Shown: positions 28,161-35,785 of the stretch, piece after piece | How positions within the stretch are numbered: the stretch's first letter is position 1 | Layout of the letters: each line of letters opens with the position of its first letter | Source: Phocaeicola_A sp045545095 | Lineage (GTDB): Bacteria; Bacteroidota; Bacteroidia; Bacteroidales; Bacteroidaceae | Direction of reading: 5' to 3' | Assembly: GCA_045545095.1 (NCBI GenBank) | Contig: JAZQAG010000030.1 | Span: 1-64,000, forward strand | Length of the DNA stretch: 64,000 nucleotides | Notes under the pieces: generated by a model | What the model was told of the DNA's origin: nothing | Database searches by the model: none | The model's input: only the letters and a program-made list of their open reading frames with translations | Program-made: the position numbers and the translations under genes

Positions 28161-30305
28161 ATGATTAGACGTATATTAACCATAACCTTGACCTTGCTTG
28201 CTCTGACATCTTCCATGATGGGGCAGAGCAAGGTCTCTCCTTTTACCACCAACTATATGCGTGGGCAGCAGACCTTGACACGTTCAACCGTAGCTGATGA
28301 GGTGGTCAGTTGCTATATCCATACCGTTGGGGCAGCTGATGTTTCTGCTATCGAGGCTTTGGGGGCAAAGGTAACTGTTCAGCTCGATGGTATTCTTATA
28401 GCACGAGTACCGTTGTCTGTCATCGGGCAGTTGGCAACGTTGGATTTCATCAAATATATCCAGATGGGTACTCCTGTCCGTGAAATGATGGACAAGGCCC
28501 GTGCCGTTTCTGGTGTAGATAAAGTTCTTGGTGCCGAGGCTTTGGATATGCCTTATACAGGCAAAGGGGTTGTCGTAGGCATCATTGATGGTGGTTTCGA
28601 CTATACCCATCCCGCATTTTTTGATGATGCTACCGGTGCTTTACGTATCAAGCGTGTATGGGAACAAGGTACAACAGAAGGCAATGCACCCGAAGGCTTC
28701 GGATATGGTATTGAACTGACTACCGAAGAGTCCATTCTTGCTGCTGCAGCCGACAATAGCACCCAATCACATGGTTCGCACGTGGCTGCCATTGCGGCAG
28801 GTGCCAATAGGGTAGAGGGTAATCCATATTACGGTATTGCTCCTGATGCAGACATCGTACTGGTCAGCAAAGGTGTCACTACGGCTAACTGTGCCAATAT
28901 CTCCGATGCTATAGCCTATATCTACAATTATGCTGACGAGGTGGGCAAGCCTTGTGTCGTCAATATGAGTCTTGGATGGAATCAAGGACCGCATGATGGA
29001 ACTTCAGCTTTCGATAATGTGGCAGATCAGTTGCAAGGTCCGGGACGTGTGTTGGTAGGTTCTATGGGAAACTATGGAAACGATGCAGTGCATGTGAGCA
29101 AGACTTTCACTGGGGCAGAAGATTCTCCACTCAAAGCTATGGTCTATTACAAAGTTTCTCCCACAGCCTCCAATGTTGGCGGTGAGATTGATATTTGGGG
29201 AGAAAAAGGCATGGAGTTCGACCTCAAGGTCATAGTTACTCGTACCAGCGATGGTGAGGAGGTCGTAGCATCCGAAGTGATGAATGTCTCTGCTTCCGAA
29301 GGTACTACCCAGGAGTTCACACTCAGCGGTCGTATGAAGGGTAATGTCATCATTACCACCGAAGTAAATCCACTTAATGGCAAGCCCCATGCTTTCCTTA
29401 CACTTGGTGTGACAAGTCGTGGTATGGGTATGACCATAGGTGTTGTCGTAACACCTCGTTCTGCTGGTACAGTACATGCTTGGGCAGATGCCGGATATAC
29501 GACTTTTGAGACAGAAGTACCTGAAGGTTGGACTGCAGGCGACAAGAATTATACATTGTGCGAAATTGGTGGAACGGGAAAGGAGATAATCTCAGTAGGA
29601 GCCTATGTGAGCAGTGATACCTATGTGGAATACGGTTCCACACAGACCAAGCGTACCGATGAGAAGTTAGGCTCTATTGCCTCATTCTCCAGTGTTGGTC
29701 CTACTATCGATGGTCGTATCAAACCCGACATCTTGGCACCAGGCAGTTTCATAGCTTCAGCAGTCAATTCCTATGACGCCTATCGTTCTTCTTATCCTTC
29801 GGCATTGGTTGTCGCAAAGGATGACCGCGCCTATTACTATTCCTATATGCAAGGAACTTCGATGGCGGCACCTTTTGTCAGTGGAGTGATAGCCACTTGG
29901 CTGCAGGCACATCCTACCTTGGATTCCGAGGCCATTCGCTCTGTCTTGTCAAAGACTGCGGTCAACGATGATTATACCACAACCGCTACCAGCGGATACG
30001 GAAAGATTGATGCCTATAACGGCTTGCGTGAAGTTCTTGCTTTGGCGGCAGGCATAGACCCTGTGATGAATGCACAATACAGTTGTCTGCTTACCCGTAC
30101 AAATGCATCAGACTGGACACTCCATTACCTCGAGACTGTAGAAGCTCATACCGTTACGGTTTTCGATGTGGCAGGCCATCAGGTATCTTCATTTGCTCTT
30201 CCTGCCATGCAGCAAGGTTCATCTTACACTTTGCCTCTCGGCCAGCTTGCGTCAGGCATATATCTGGTAAAGGCAGGAGAAAAGACCTTCAAGATAGTCC
30301 TATAA
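28161..30305 (+). CDS. Secreted subtilisin-like serine protease (S8) with T9SS sorting domain
   Basis: 714 residues with signal peptide MIRRILTITLTLLALTSSMMG. The catalytic triad of the S8 family is complete: D143 in VVVGIIDGGFDYTHPAF, H204 in SHGSHVAAIAAG and S567 in QGTSMAAPFVSG; the oxyanion region is CVVNMSLGW. A propeptide-like segment (about 45-115) precedes the catalytic domain, and a jelly-roll-like insertion lies between the His and Ser motifs. The C terminus (VTVFDVAGHQVSS, LASGIYLVKAG, ending FKIVL) is a T9SS sorting domain. Last of the five-gene cluster. It could process its neighbours or act on host or dietary protein; neither is shown by sequence. Confidence 0.9.
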   Translation: MIRRILTITLTLLALTSSMMGQSKVSPFTTNYMRGQQTLTRSTVADEVVSCYIHTVGAADVSAIEALGAKVTVQLDGILIARVPLSVIGQLATLDFIKYIQMGTPVREMMDKARAVSGVDKVLGAEALDMPYTGKGVVVGIIDGGFDYTHPAFFDDATGALRIKRVWEQGTTEGNAPEGFGYGIELTTEESILAAAADNSTQSHGSHVAAIAAGANRVEGNPYYGIAPDADIVLVSKGVTTANCANISDAIAYIYNYADEVGKPCVVNMSLGWNQGPHDGTSAFDNVADQLQGPGRVLVGSMGNYGNDAVHVSKTFTGAEDSPLKAMVYYKVSPTASNVGGEIDIWGEKGMEFDLKVIVTRTSDGEEVVASEVMNVSASEGTTQEFTLSGRMKGNVIITTEVNPLNGKPHAFLTLGVTSRGMGMTIGVVVTPRSAGTVHAWADAGYTTFETEVPEGWTAGDKNYTLCEIGGTGKEIISVGAYVSSDTYVEYGSTQTKRTDEKLGSIASFSSVGPTIDGRIKPDILAPGSFIASAVNSYDAYRSSYPSALVVAKDDRAYYYSYMQGTSMAAPFVSGVIATWLQAHPTLDSEAIRSVLSKTAVNDDYTTTATSGYGKIDAYNGLREVLALAAGIDPVMNAQYSCLLTRTNASDWTLHYLETVEAHTVTVFDVAGHQVSSFALPAMQQGSSYTLPLGQLASGIYLVKAGEKTFKIVL

Positions 30306-30336
30306 AAAGAGTCTGACAAGGGATGATATAATTGAA

Positions 30337-30373
30337 AAGGGCAGGTAGTTTTCACTATCTGCCCTTCCCTTTT
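30337..30373. terminator. Bidirectional terminator after the subtilisin gene
   Basis: AAGGGCAGGTAGT (30337-30349) pairs with ACTATCTGCCCTT (30354-30366) with one G-T, loop TTTC. It ends in CCCTTTT and is preceded by AAAA. It serves the plus-strand cluster and possibly the convergent synthetase. Confidence 0.75.
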
Positions 30374-30424
30374 GTATTAATCGTGTGTTTCTCAATAATT
30401 ATGCGTTTCTCTTCATTTTGCGTC

Positions 30425-32080
30425 TTAGTCAGCCGCATTGACGTAGAGGAATCGCTTGATGCTCTTCTTCGGAGTCTTCTCGAATTCCTCCTTCATGATG
30501 ATGAAACGTGTCACTTGTGAATAATTGGGAACCATGGTGTTCAGTTCCTGGATATTGGCCTGCATCACCTCGTTGAGTTCCTCTTCGGTCATTTCACCAG
30601 CTTCATCGTAATCGGGGTGAATCAGTGCTACCAGCTTCTCATTCTTCTGTATGATGACACTTTCCGATACCAAATTCAGGTTGTTCAACTTGTCTTCAAT
30701 CTCCTCCGGATAGATATTCTGTCCCGAAGCACTCAGCAACATGTTCTTTGAACGTCCTTTGATGGTCACGTTACCCTCTGCATCGATGATACCCAAGTCA
30801 CCAGTATGCAACCAGCCGTCAGCATCGATGGCTTCGCGTGTAGCCTCTTCGTTCTTGTAATAGCCCAGCATCACGTTGTCACCACGGCAAACAATTTCGC
30901 CAACGATGTTTTCAGGGTCGGGACTCAATACCTTCACCTCCATACGTGGAGCCTGCTTACCGCATGAAGCAGCTTTGAAGCGTTTCCAGTCTTCATAGCA
31001 GATGATGGGTCCGCATTCCGTCATACCATAGCCTACCGTATAGGGGAAGTCTATCATGCGGAGGAACTTCTCTACATCCTGATTGAAAGCAGCACCACCT
31101 ACAATCACCTCGTAGAAACGTCCGCCGAATGCGTCAATGACCTTCTGTCGAACCGAAGCCTTGATCTTGTCGTTGATGATAGGCACTTTCAGCAATATCT
31201 TCATTGTCGGAGTCTGCAACTTGGGCAGCACGGCCTTCTTCATAATCTTCTCGATAATCAGAGGTACGGCAATCACGATATGTGGTTTCACATCAGCAAA
31301 AGCCTGGAAGATAATCTTCGGACTCGGTACACGGGTCAGGAAGTAGATGTGCAATCCTTGGCAGAACTCATAGAGGAATTCGAAAGCCAAGCCATACATG
31401 TGAGCCATAGGAAGCATGGACACAACGCTGCTTCCCGGTTTCAGGTTGATGACTTCTTTAGCAAATTCCACGTTTGACAACAGCGAACGGAAGGGCAACA
31501 TTACACCCTTTGACATACCCGTACTTCCTGATGTATAGTTGATGATTGCCAGTTGGTCACGCGAAGCCTCATGTTCATATTTGATATGTTCTACGCGGAA
31601 GTTCTTAGGGTATTTGTGACCGAACATTTCATTAAGATGTTCGCGTGCGTAAGTCAGTTTCTCCGAACGGCTCACCAACAGCGAGAAGTCGTTCACCAGA
31701 ATGATACCTTGCAAGGCAGGCATCTGTTCTGCATCCAAAGTAGGCCATACGGCATCACCCACAAACATGAACTTGGCATCCGAATGGTTCACAATATTGT
31801 GTACCACTTCCGGGGTGAACTCATGCAAGATAGGTACAGCCACAGCCCCATAAGTCACTGTAGCCAGAAAAGCCACTCCCCAATGTGAAGAGTTACGGCC
31901 GCAGATAGCAATTTTATCACCTTTCTCCACACCGCCTTCAGCCATGAGGATATGCATTTTCTCAATTTTACGGGCTACATCTTTATATTGCAGTGTACTA
32001 CCGTTATAGTCAGTCAACGCATCGAGATCCCAATTCTTTTTCAGGCTCTCTTCTATATGACCAATAAAAGTACGTTCCAT
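30425..32080 (-). CDS. AMP-forming long-chain acyl-CoA synthetase family protein (copy 2)
   Basis: 551 residues from MERTFIGHIEESL. An in-frame ATG at 32101 is only about 10 nt from the predicted transcript start, and the shorter start aligns with copy 1. Motifs: INYTSGSTGMSKGVML, YGMTECGP, LHTGDLGIIDAEGNVTIKG and the C-terminal KTPKKSIKRFLY with the adenylation lysine. It is closely similar to the product at 6395-8041 throughout, so the two are paralogues. It is monocistronic, with its own consensus promoter, and converges on the subtilisin gene. The fatty acid or other acid substrate is unknown. Confidence 0.87.
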   Translation of the reverse strand: MERTFIGHIEESLKKNWDLDALTDYNGSTLQYKDVARKIEKMHILMAEGGVEKGDKIAICGRNSSHWGVAFLATVTYGAVAVPILHEFTPEVVHNIVNHSDAKFMFVGDAVWPTLDAEQMPALQGIILVNDFSLLVSRSEKLTYAREHLNEMFGHKYPKNFRVEHIKYEHEASRDQLAIINYTSGSTGMSKGVMLPFRSLLSNVEFAKEVINLKPGSSVVSMLPMAHMYGLAFEFLYEFCQGLHIYFLTRVPSPKIIFQAFADVKPHIVIAVPLIIEKIMKKAVLPKLQTPTMKILLKVPIINDKIKASVRQKVIDAFGGRFYEVIVGGAAFNQDVEKFLRMIDFPYTVGYGMTECGPIICYEDWKRFKAASCGKQAPRMEVKVLSPDPENIVGEIVCRGDNVMLGYYKNEEATREAIDADGWLHTGDLGIIDAEGNVTIKGRSKNMLLSASGQNIYPEEIEDKLNNLNLVSESVIIQKNEKLVALIHPDYDEAGEMTEEELNEVMQANIQELNTMVPNYSQVTRFIIMKEEFEKTPKKSIKRFLYVNAAD

Positions 32081-32117
32081 ATTCTGTATATTATTGCACA
32101 TTCTTGGTTAGATTGTG

Positions 32118-32148
32118 CAAATATATAGCTTTAAATTCGTACTGCAAA
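32118..32148 (-). promoter_or_regulatory. Promoter of acyl-CoA synthetase 2
   Basis: Minus strand: TTTG (32148-32145), exactly 19 nt, TATATTTG (32125-32118). Full consensus. The predicted transcript start near 32111 supports translation from 32080. Confidence 0.85.
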
Positions 32149-32514
32149 GAAATGGAACAACAAATTGCACAAAATCGTCATTTTTGTGCCATTTTGGAAA
32201 AAATGACCAATCATATCCCCCCATTTTCCCCATCTTCACCTTCCGATTCAACCAAATGACGACTTCCTTCTTCCTAAAGGACAAAAAACTCCCCCGCCGC
32301 ATATGTTATGGGGCAGGGGAGAATAAGGACAAAATGGAATGCATTTATTTCATCCTGCTTCCCCGTCCATCCACATTTGGAATGTAGATGTCCTTAGTCG
32401 TGCGTTTGAAACGTACATTGCAATCAACTTGTAACATTGCAAATATTTATGCTCTAACAACATCCGCGTTGTAAAGGCAGATGGACGGGGGAATAGAAGA
32501 GAGTTCATTATTTA
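32149..32514. other. Intergenic region with terminator and 108-bp-spaced inverted repeat
   Basis: No gene is supported. It holds a minus-strand terminator (32283-32321), an inverted repeat (TTCCCCGTCCATC 32359-32371 with GATGGACGGGGGAA 32480-32493, one extra G), and ACATTGCAA twice (32415-32423, 32434-32442; 19-bp period). A 90-codon frame across it (32115-32387) lacks coding features. Confidence 0.6.
32283..32321 (-). terminator. Terminator of the lipoprotein transcript
   Basis: On the minus strand CTCCCCTGCC pairs with GGCGGGGGAG (one mismatch) and is followed by six T. It lies about 190 nt after the lipoprotein stop. Confidence 0.65.
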
Positions 32515-33276
32515 TCAATTCCCTGATTCCATTGCTGGTATGTCAAACGAATTGGTCATGTCGTTGAAGTAATAGTATTTGCCAATCTCTAATGGCAACT
32601 TTCCTAATGCTACATTCAATTTATCCCCATTACTCATAAATATATCAGCTGAAAGAATGTGAGTAAAATTAAATCCATTGTCCCAATTTGACCATGATTT
32701 CTCTTTAGCAAAAATCCAATAACAAGAATTGTCATGATTAAGTGACTTTTCACCAATATTTAATACAATATCAGATTTATTTTCTGTGTCAAACAATAGC
32801 AGGAATGAGTCGTATATAGCTTTTAACGTAAGTGTTTTCATGTCCTTTTTTATAGATACTTTTTCATTAAACTTCATATATACGGAATCAGAAGGTAAAG
32901 AAGCTCTATCTGCATATTTTTCAATAGGAATAGAATATCCGATTACTGAATACTCTCCCTCTGGCAACCTTATGTTTTTTGTTGATTCCCATTGTCCATT
33001 TATAGTTAATACAGTTTCAGAGCCTATTATAAATTCCAAATGATAATTCTTCGGAGTCAGTACCTTTGTCCTGATATACTTTTCATAAAACGCAGTATAA
33101 ACTTCACTGCCCGTTGCACGTGTCATATTGCCGCTTTCCATGAATGTATAATCAAGAGTTAATTCTACCTCTTGAGGTTCTTGAATCGATGATTCTTCAC
33201 TTGAACACCCTGTCACTACCAAGCCCGACACAAACACCAGTATCAATGGCCAACTTAAAAAACTGATTCTTTTCAT
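32515..33276 (-). CDS. Putative fimbrillin-like lipoprotein of unknown function
   Basis: 253 residues. The N terminus MKRISFLSWPLILVFVSGLVVTGCSSEE is a lipoprotein signal with lipobox VTGC. A TRATG segment near residue 55 is common in Bacteroidetes fimbrillin-like and related lipoproteins. The rest is predicted beta-rich (TLTLKAIYDSFLLLFDTE, LPLEIGKYYYFND), without recognisable catalytic residues. It is clearly more AT-rich than the core genes. It is preceded by a 290-nt structured leader with its own promoter and a 17-codon frame. It may be an outer-membrane accessory protein; I do not recognise a specific family. Confidence 0.6.
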   Translation of the reverse strand: MKRISFLSWPLILVFVSGLVVTGCSSEESSIQEPQEVELTLDYTFMESGNMTRATGSEVYTAFYEKYIRTKVLTPKNYHLEFIIGSETVLTINGQWESTKNIRLPEGEYSVIGYSIPIEKYADRASLPSDSVYMKFNEKVSIKKDMKTLTLKAIYDSFLLLFDTENKSDIVLNIGEKSLNHDNSCYWIFAKEKSWSNWDNGFNFTHILSADIFMSNGDKLNVALGKLPLEIGKYYYFNDMTNSFDIPAMESGN

Positions 33277-33298
33277 TTTGATTGTTTATTTTAAAGTT

Positions 33299-33352
33299 TT
33301 ACGCATTATTGCCTCTTTCCCATTTCAGCAACCGTCCAACGCAAAACTTCAT
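33299..33352 (-). CDS. 17-codon leader reading frame upstream of lipoprotein
   Basis: The frame MKFCVGRLLKWERGNNA ends 22 nt before the lipoprotein start. Its AUG is the last codon of the 3' strand of the leader's closing stem (33350-33362), so folding would hide it. Whether it is translated is unknown; position and overlap suggest a leader peptide or a coincidence. Confidence 0.35.
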   Translation of the reverse strand: MKFCVGRLLKWERGNNA

Positions 33353-33568
33353 ATAGGATAGGTATAAAAAGAAAGCGTAGACGTTCGCCATATTCCACTC
33401 AGGCTCACCACAAGCCCCTAACGTACTATGGGTTAAGTCTACGCATATGCGCAAACCTCACCATACGTTAGGTTGTTCAACAATAGCTCGCTTTCTTTAG
33501 TCGAGGTGGTGATTCGAGTGGAAAATGAGCAATCAAAATGTCTTGTGCCTTACCCTATATGGATAAGC
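33350..33568 (-). ncRNA. Candidate structured RNA / cis-regulatory leader with crossing helices
   Basis: About 219 nt between the transcript start predicted from the 33575-33605 promoter and the lipoprotein gene. Complementary pairs seen: closing stem 33350-33362 with 33548-33561 (one mismatch, one bulge); 33368-33377 with 33489-33498 (10 bp perfect); 33375-33382 with 33437-33444 (8 bp perfect); 33394-33400 with 33516-33522 and 33405-33411 with 33506-33512 (7+7 bp); 33417-33425 with 33464-33472 (9 bp perfect). Pairs 33375/33437 and 33417/33464 cross, forming a pseudoknot. The first two inner helices share GCG at 33375-33377 and are mutually exclusive. Local hairpins occur at 33443-33450 and 33473-33483. 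No protein frame explains it. Not matched to a known RNA family. Confidence 0.6.
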
Positions 33569-33571
33569 ACG

Positions 33572-33660
33572 CCACAAAGGTAAACAATGTTTTTGGAAAA
33601 GCAAAAGAGTTGAGGAATTATCTTTCATTTCTTAATTATAGTCTTCACTTTTTATGATGT
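33572..33660 (-). promoter_or_regulatory. Duplicated promoter module, copy 1 (lipoprotein leader)
   Basis: Minus strand: TTTG (33605-33602), 19 nt, TACCTTTG (33582-33575). Positions 33572-33660 match 36932-37020 at 80 of 89 bases. The 43 bases farthest upstream (33618-33660) are identical, while substitutions cluster around the core promoter. The invariant part starts 4 nt beyond the stop of the HTH gene. Confidence 0.85.
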
Positions 33661-33664
33661 AATA

Positions 33665-34702
33665 TTACCATGGCTTATAGACGGTTGTTGGGGGGATTCC
33701 ACTTTCATGTATATGTATTATATTATATTCATTAATTTCATTGGAAATATCATTATTATAGCTTGAATTTATATTTTTTGCTAAATTTTCGCTATTTCCG
33801 ATAGTCGTAATCCCTTTTTCTTGACCACTCGGAACGGTGATTTCCACTTTTTTGTCTTGTTTTCGTAGATCATTGTTCTTCTTTTCCATTCTTTCGTAAA
33901 GCAAATTCTCGGCTGTCTGCCATTTTGGAAGATTGTCTTGTGTTATCGTCATATTTACTTTGTAAGTCGGGCTTTCGTGGTCGATGATGGTGTATGTATT
34001 TGCTAATACTTTATAGACATTGTGCTTGGTGACAAACGTACAACCTATGGTTGCTTTGAAAGCCTCCTTGTTGCTTACCTTTTTTCCGATTCCCCAAATG
34101 GGTAATTGTATTTGTCGGTTATGTTTTTTTAGAAGCTTGTGCTTGATGGCGAACTTGATGACTTTTTCCGCTTTGCTTTTCGATATGTTCAGTCGGGTGG
34201 CTATCCCTTCGTAAGAAAGTCCGTTTTCCTTGTACTCCCTTGTGATGTGATGCTTGCGACAATATTTGCAGGCTTTTTTGAAATTGTCGTCTTTCTTTGG
34301 GTTGAATCGGATGTCAGTCATTTTCTTAACGTACTCTTTTCTTCTGATGATTTCCATAATCACAACTGTATAGAGGCCCATCTCTATGTCGTTGAATGTA
34401 TGAAACTGTTCGAAATCCAAAGGTGGCATATTCCTGCTTTCTGATTTGCTTGAAAGGCTTTTGAATACAATATCACCATTTGGGCGTTCCTCGATAAGCT
34501 TCATCTCCGACAGTCTCAGAAGATATTTCTCAATGGACTTTGCGTGTAGTCCTGTCATCTTGTGCAGCTTGTTGATAGTACACTTTGTTACAGTGGATGA
34601 AACAAGGTTTTGTTGCTTCATCATTACACTGAATGCTATTGCTCTGGCATAGTCCTGCCCAAGCGAAATTCTTTCAAATAATTTCTTATTGAGATACTTC
34701 AT
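33665..34702 (-). CDS. Protein with two helix-turn-helix regions, function unknown
   Basis: 345 residues, Lys- and Asn-rich, AT-rich DNA. Residues about 38-90 (CTINKLHKMTGLHAKSIEKYLLRLSEMKLIEE) form a winged-helix-like DNA-binding region. A second HTH is at about 160-195 (GLSYEGIATRLNISKSKAEKVIKFAIKHKLL). The last 90 residues are low-complexity and polar. This organisation recalls replication-initiator-like or phage-type regulators of Bacteroidetes, but I do not recognise the family. A promoter with a 19-nt spacer lies 29-59 nt upstream. It is flanked by the duplicated promoter module, so it is a plausible regulator of those promoters; that is inference. Confidence 0.6.
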   Translation of the reverse strand: MKYLNKKLFERISLGQDYARAIAFSVMMKQQNLVSSTVTKCTINKLHKMTGLHAKSIEKYLLRLSEMKLIEERPNGDIVFKSLSSKSESRNMPPLDFEQFHTFNDIEMGLYTVVIMEIIRRKEYVKKMTDIRFNPKKDDNFKKACKYCRKHHITREYKENGLSYEGIATRLNISKSKAEKVIKFAIKHKLLKKHNRQIQLPIWGIGKKVSNKEAFKATIGCTFVTKHNVYKVLANTYTIIDHESPTYKVNMTITQDNLPKWQTAENLLYERMEKKNNDLRKQDKKVEITVPSGQEKGITTIGNSENLAKNINSSYNNDISNEINEYNIIHIHESGIPPTTVYKPW

Positions 34703-34730
34703 AGCTAAAATATTTTTGAATTTATGGTTG

Positions 34731-34761
34731 CAAATATGTATAATACTTCGTGGTTAACAAA
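34731..34761 (-). promoter_or_regulatory. Promoter of the two-HTH protein gene
   Basis: Minus strand: TTTG (34761-34758), 19 nt, CATATTTG (34738-34731), one mismatch from consensus. The predicted leader is about 20 nt. Confidence 0.65.
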
Positions 34762-34846
34762 AGTTAGTTTCATTTATTTGCGCCATAATGGTGCAAATAG
34801 TTTTACTTTTGCTTACCGTTAATCATTCACCGTCCACCGTTAAAAC

Positions 34847-35134
34847 TTACGGTTCTCCGAGTGCATCGAAGATAAGGCGGACTTGTTTGGGGGTGAATGT
34901 ACGTTGCTTTTCGTTGTATCCGGTGTCAAAAAGATTTTGCATAAGGGTGGGGTGGTGATGCATCCAATGTGAGAACCGCTTGCGGGCTGCCGAGGCTGAA
35001 ATGTCGGGGTTGTACATGCATGAGAGTTCTCCTTTGCCATAGCAGCGTATGGGAGTTTCGTAGAGGTGGTTTCCGCCATTCTTCTGATGGCTTTCGACCG
35101 ATGTTCCGGAGGTCTTTTCTGTTGTGTCTTTCAT
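34847..35134 (-). CDS. DUF4248 domain-containing protein
   Basis: 95 residues. The core (RCYGKGELSCMYNPDISASAARKRFSHWM, TLMQNLFDTGYNEKQRTFTPKQVRLIFDALGEP) matches my knowledge of DUF4248, a small Bacteroidetes family usually found divergent from an HU-like protein gene and often near an N-acetylmuramoyl-L-alanine amidase. The composition suggests a DNA- or protein-binding helical domain. The first 25 residues are variable, so the start at 35134 is uncertain and could be further downstream. A -7 box TACCTTTG lies about 107 nt upstream (35248-35241). Here the expected amidase is missing. Biological role unknown. Confidence 0.75.
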   Translation of the reverse strand: MKDTTEKTSGTSVESHQKNGGNHLYETPIRCYGKGELSCMYNPDISASAARKRFSHWMHHHPTLMQNLFDTGYNEKQRTFTPKQVRLIFDALGEP

Positions 35135-35536
35135 TCTTTTAGTGAGTTTTTAATATGTATTTATACTTTGTAGGATACCTCTTGCCTTGAGTGTATAGTT
35201 TGAAAAGATTGTTTACTTTCCATAGCTTTGTTATCCCTTACAAAGGTATAAAATTTTTATTGTTTGTGCAACTTTTTATGTGAAAATAATCACTATCAAT
35301 GTTCCAAAATATTATATATTTTTGTTCAAGTGTATATTCATTTGGAACAGTATGGAATATTTTTATTTACATATTGGTTTGGATATTAAAATAATGTCTT
35401 CTGATATATGAAATATTCCGTATGGAAAGTCATAATAATATATCTGCTCGTATTTAATGTGCAAAAGTGTACGCTATTGTGACACATCGCATGCTATTGT
35501 GCAAAGGGTCAGAATGAGGTTGTATCTTTGACGTGC

Positions 35537-35698
35537 AATCAAGGGAAGACAGCCTATGGCGCCAGGTTGATGACCGGGGTTGTACCGAGGAAAACCTCGG
35601 ATGCGGCAGCTGATAAAGTGCGTGAGTCTTTATAGTAAAGTCGGTGCTTTTAATAGAAAGAGTCGGTGCTTGTACGCATTAAAGTCGGTGCTTTTATT
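35537..35698 (+). ncRNA. Candidate structured leader RNA of the HU-like gene
   Basis: The stretch is a GC-rich island in AT-rich surroundings, immediately after a -7 box. It contains the perfect hairpin CCGAGG-AAAA-CCTCGG (35585-35600), a GGCGCC palindrome, and at its end three mini-hairpin repeat units. A 21-codon frame (35570-35635, MTGVVPRKTSDAAADKVRES plus L) crosses the hairpin. Structured RNA or small peptide cannot be separated by eye. Confidence 0.4.
35637..35698 (+). repeat. Tandem AAAGTCGGTGCTTTT repeat, locus B (3 units)
   Basis: Units AAAGTCGGTGCTTTTAATAG (35637-35656), AAAGAGTCGGTGCTTGTACG plus CATT (35657-35680) and AAAGTCGGTGCTTTTATT (35681-35698). Apart from one fewer unit it is almost identical to 8847-8930. 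It lies 88 nt upstream of the HU-like start. Confidence 0.8.
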
Positions 35699-35785
35699 CG
35701 GAGGCCTCCAATGGCTGTCGCGAGGGGTTTGAATAGGTGATTATTGTTTAATTATTTAACTAAAAATGAAAGGAGATTTTACATT

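Larger units (their letters stand above)
35135..35785. promoter_or_regulatory. Palindrome-rich divergent control region between DUF4248 and HU-like genes
   Basis: 650 nt without a normal gene. Minus-strand -7 box TACCTTTG at 35248-35241. Inverted repeats: TGTTCCAAA 35300-35308 with TTTGGAACA 35341-35349, and GGAATATTT 35354-35362 with AAATATTCC 35411-35419. Direct repeats: GCTATTGTG at 35473-35481 and 35493-35501 (20-bp period). Plus-strand -7 box TATCTTTG at 35523-35530. A GC-rich leader follows (35537-35636), then the short tandem repeat block (35637-35698). Confidence 0.7.

Noticed and set aside
32115..32387. 90-codon frame in the gap after acyl-CoA synthetase 2
   Set aside because: It overlaps the synthetase promoter and a terminator hairpin, and its product has no recognisable features.
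33350..33568. Retron msr-msd or group II intron RNA
   Set aside because: The outer inverted repeat looks retron-like, but no reverse transcriptase is encoded in the window and no intron domain V-like hairpin was seen.
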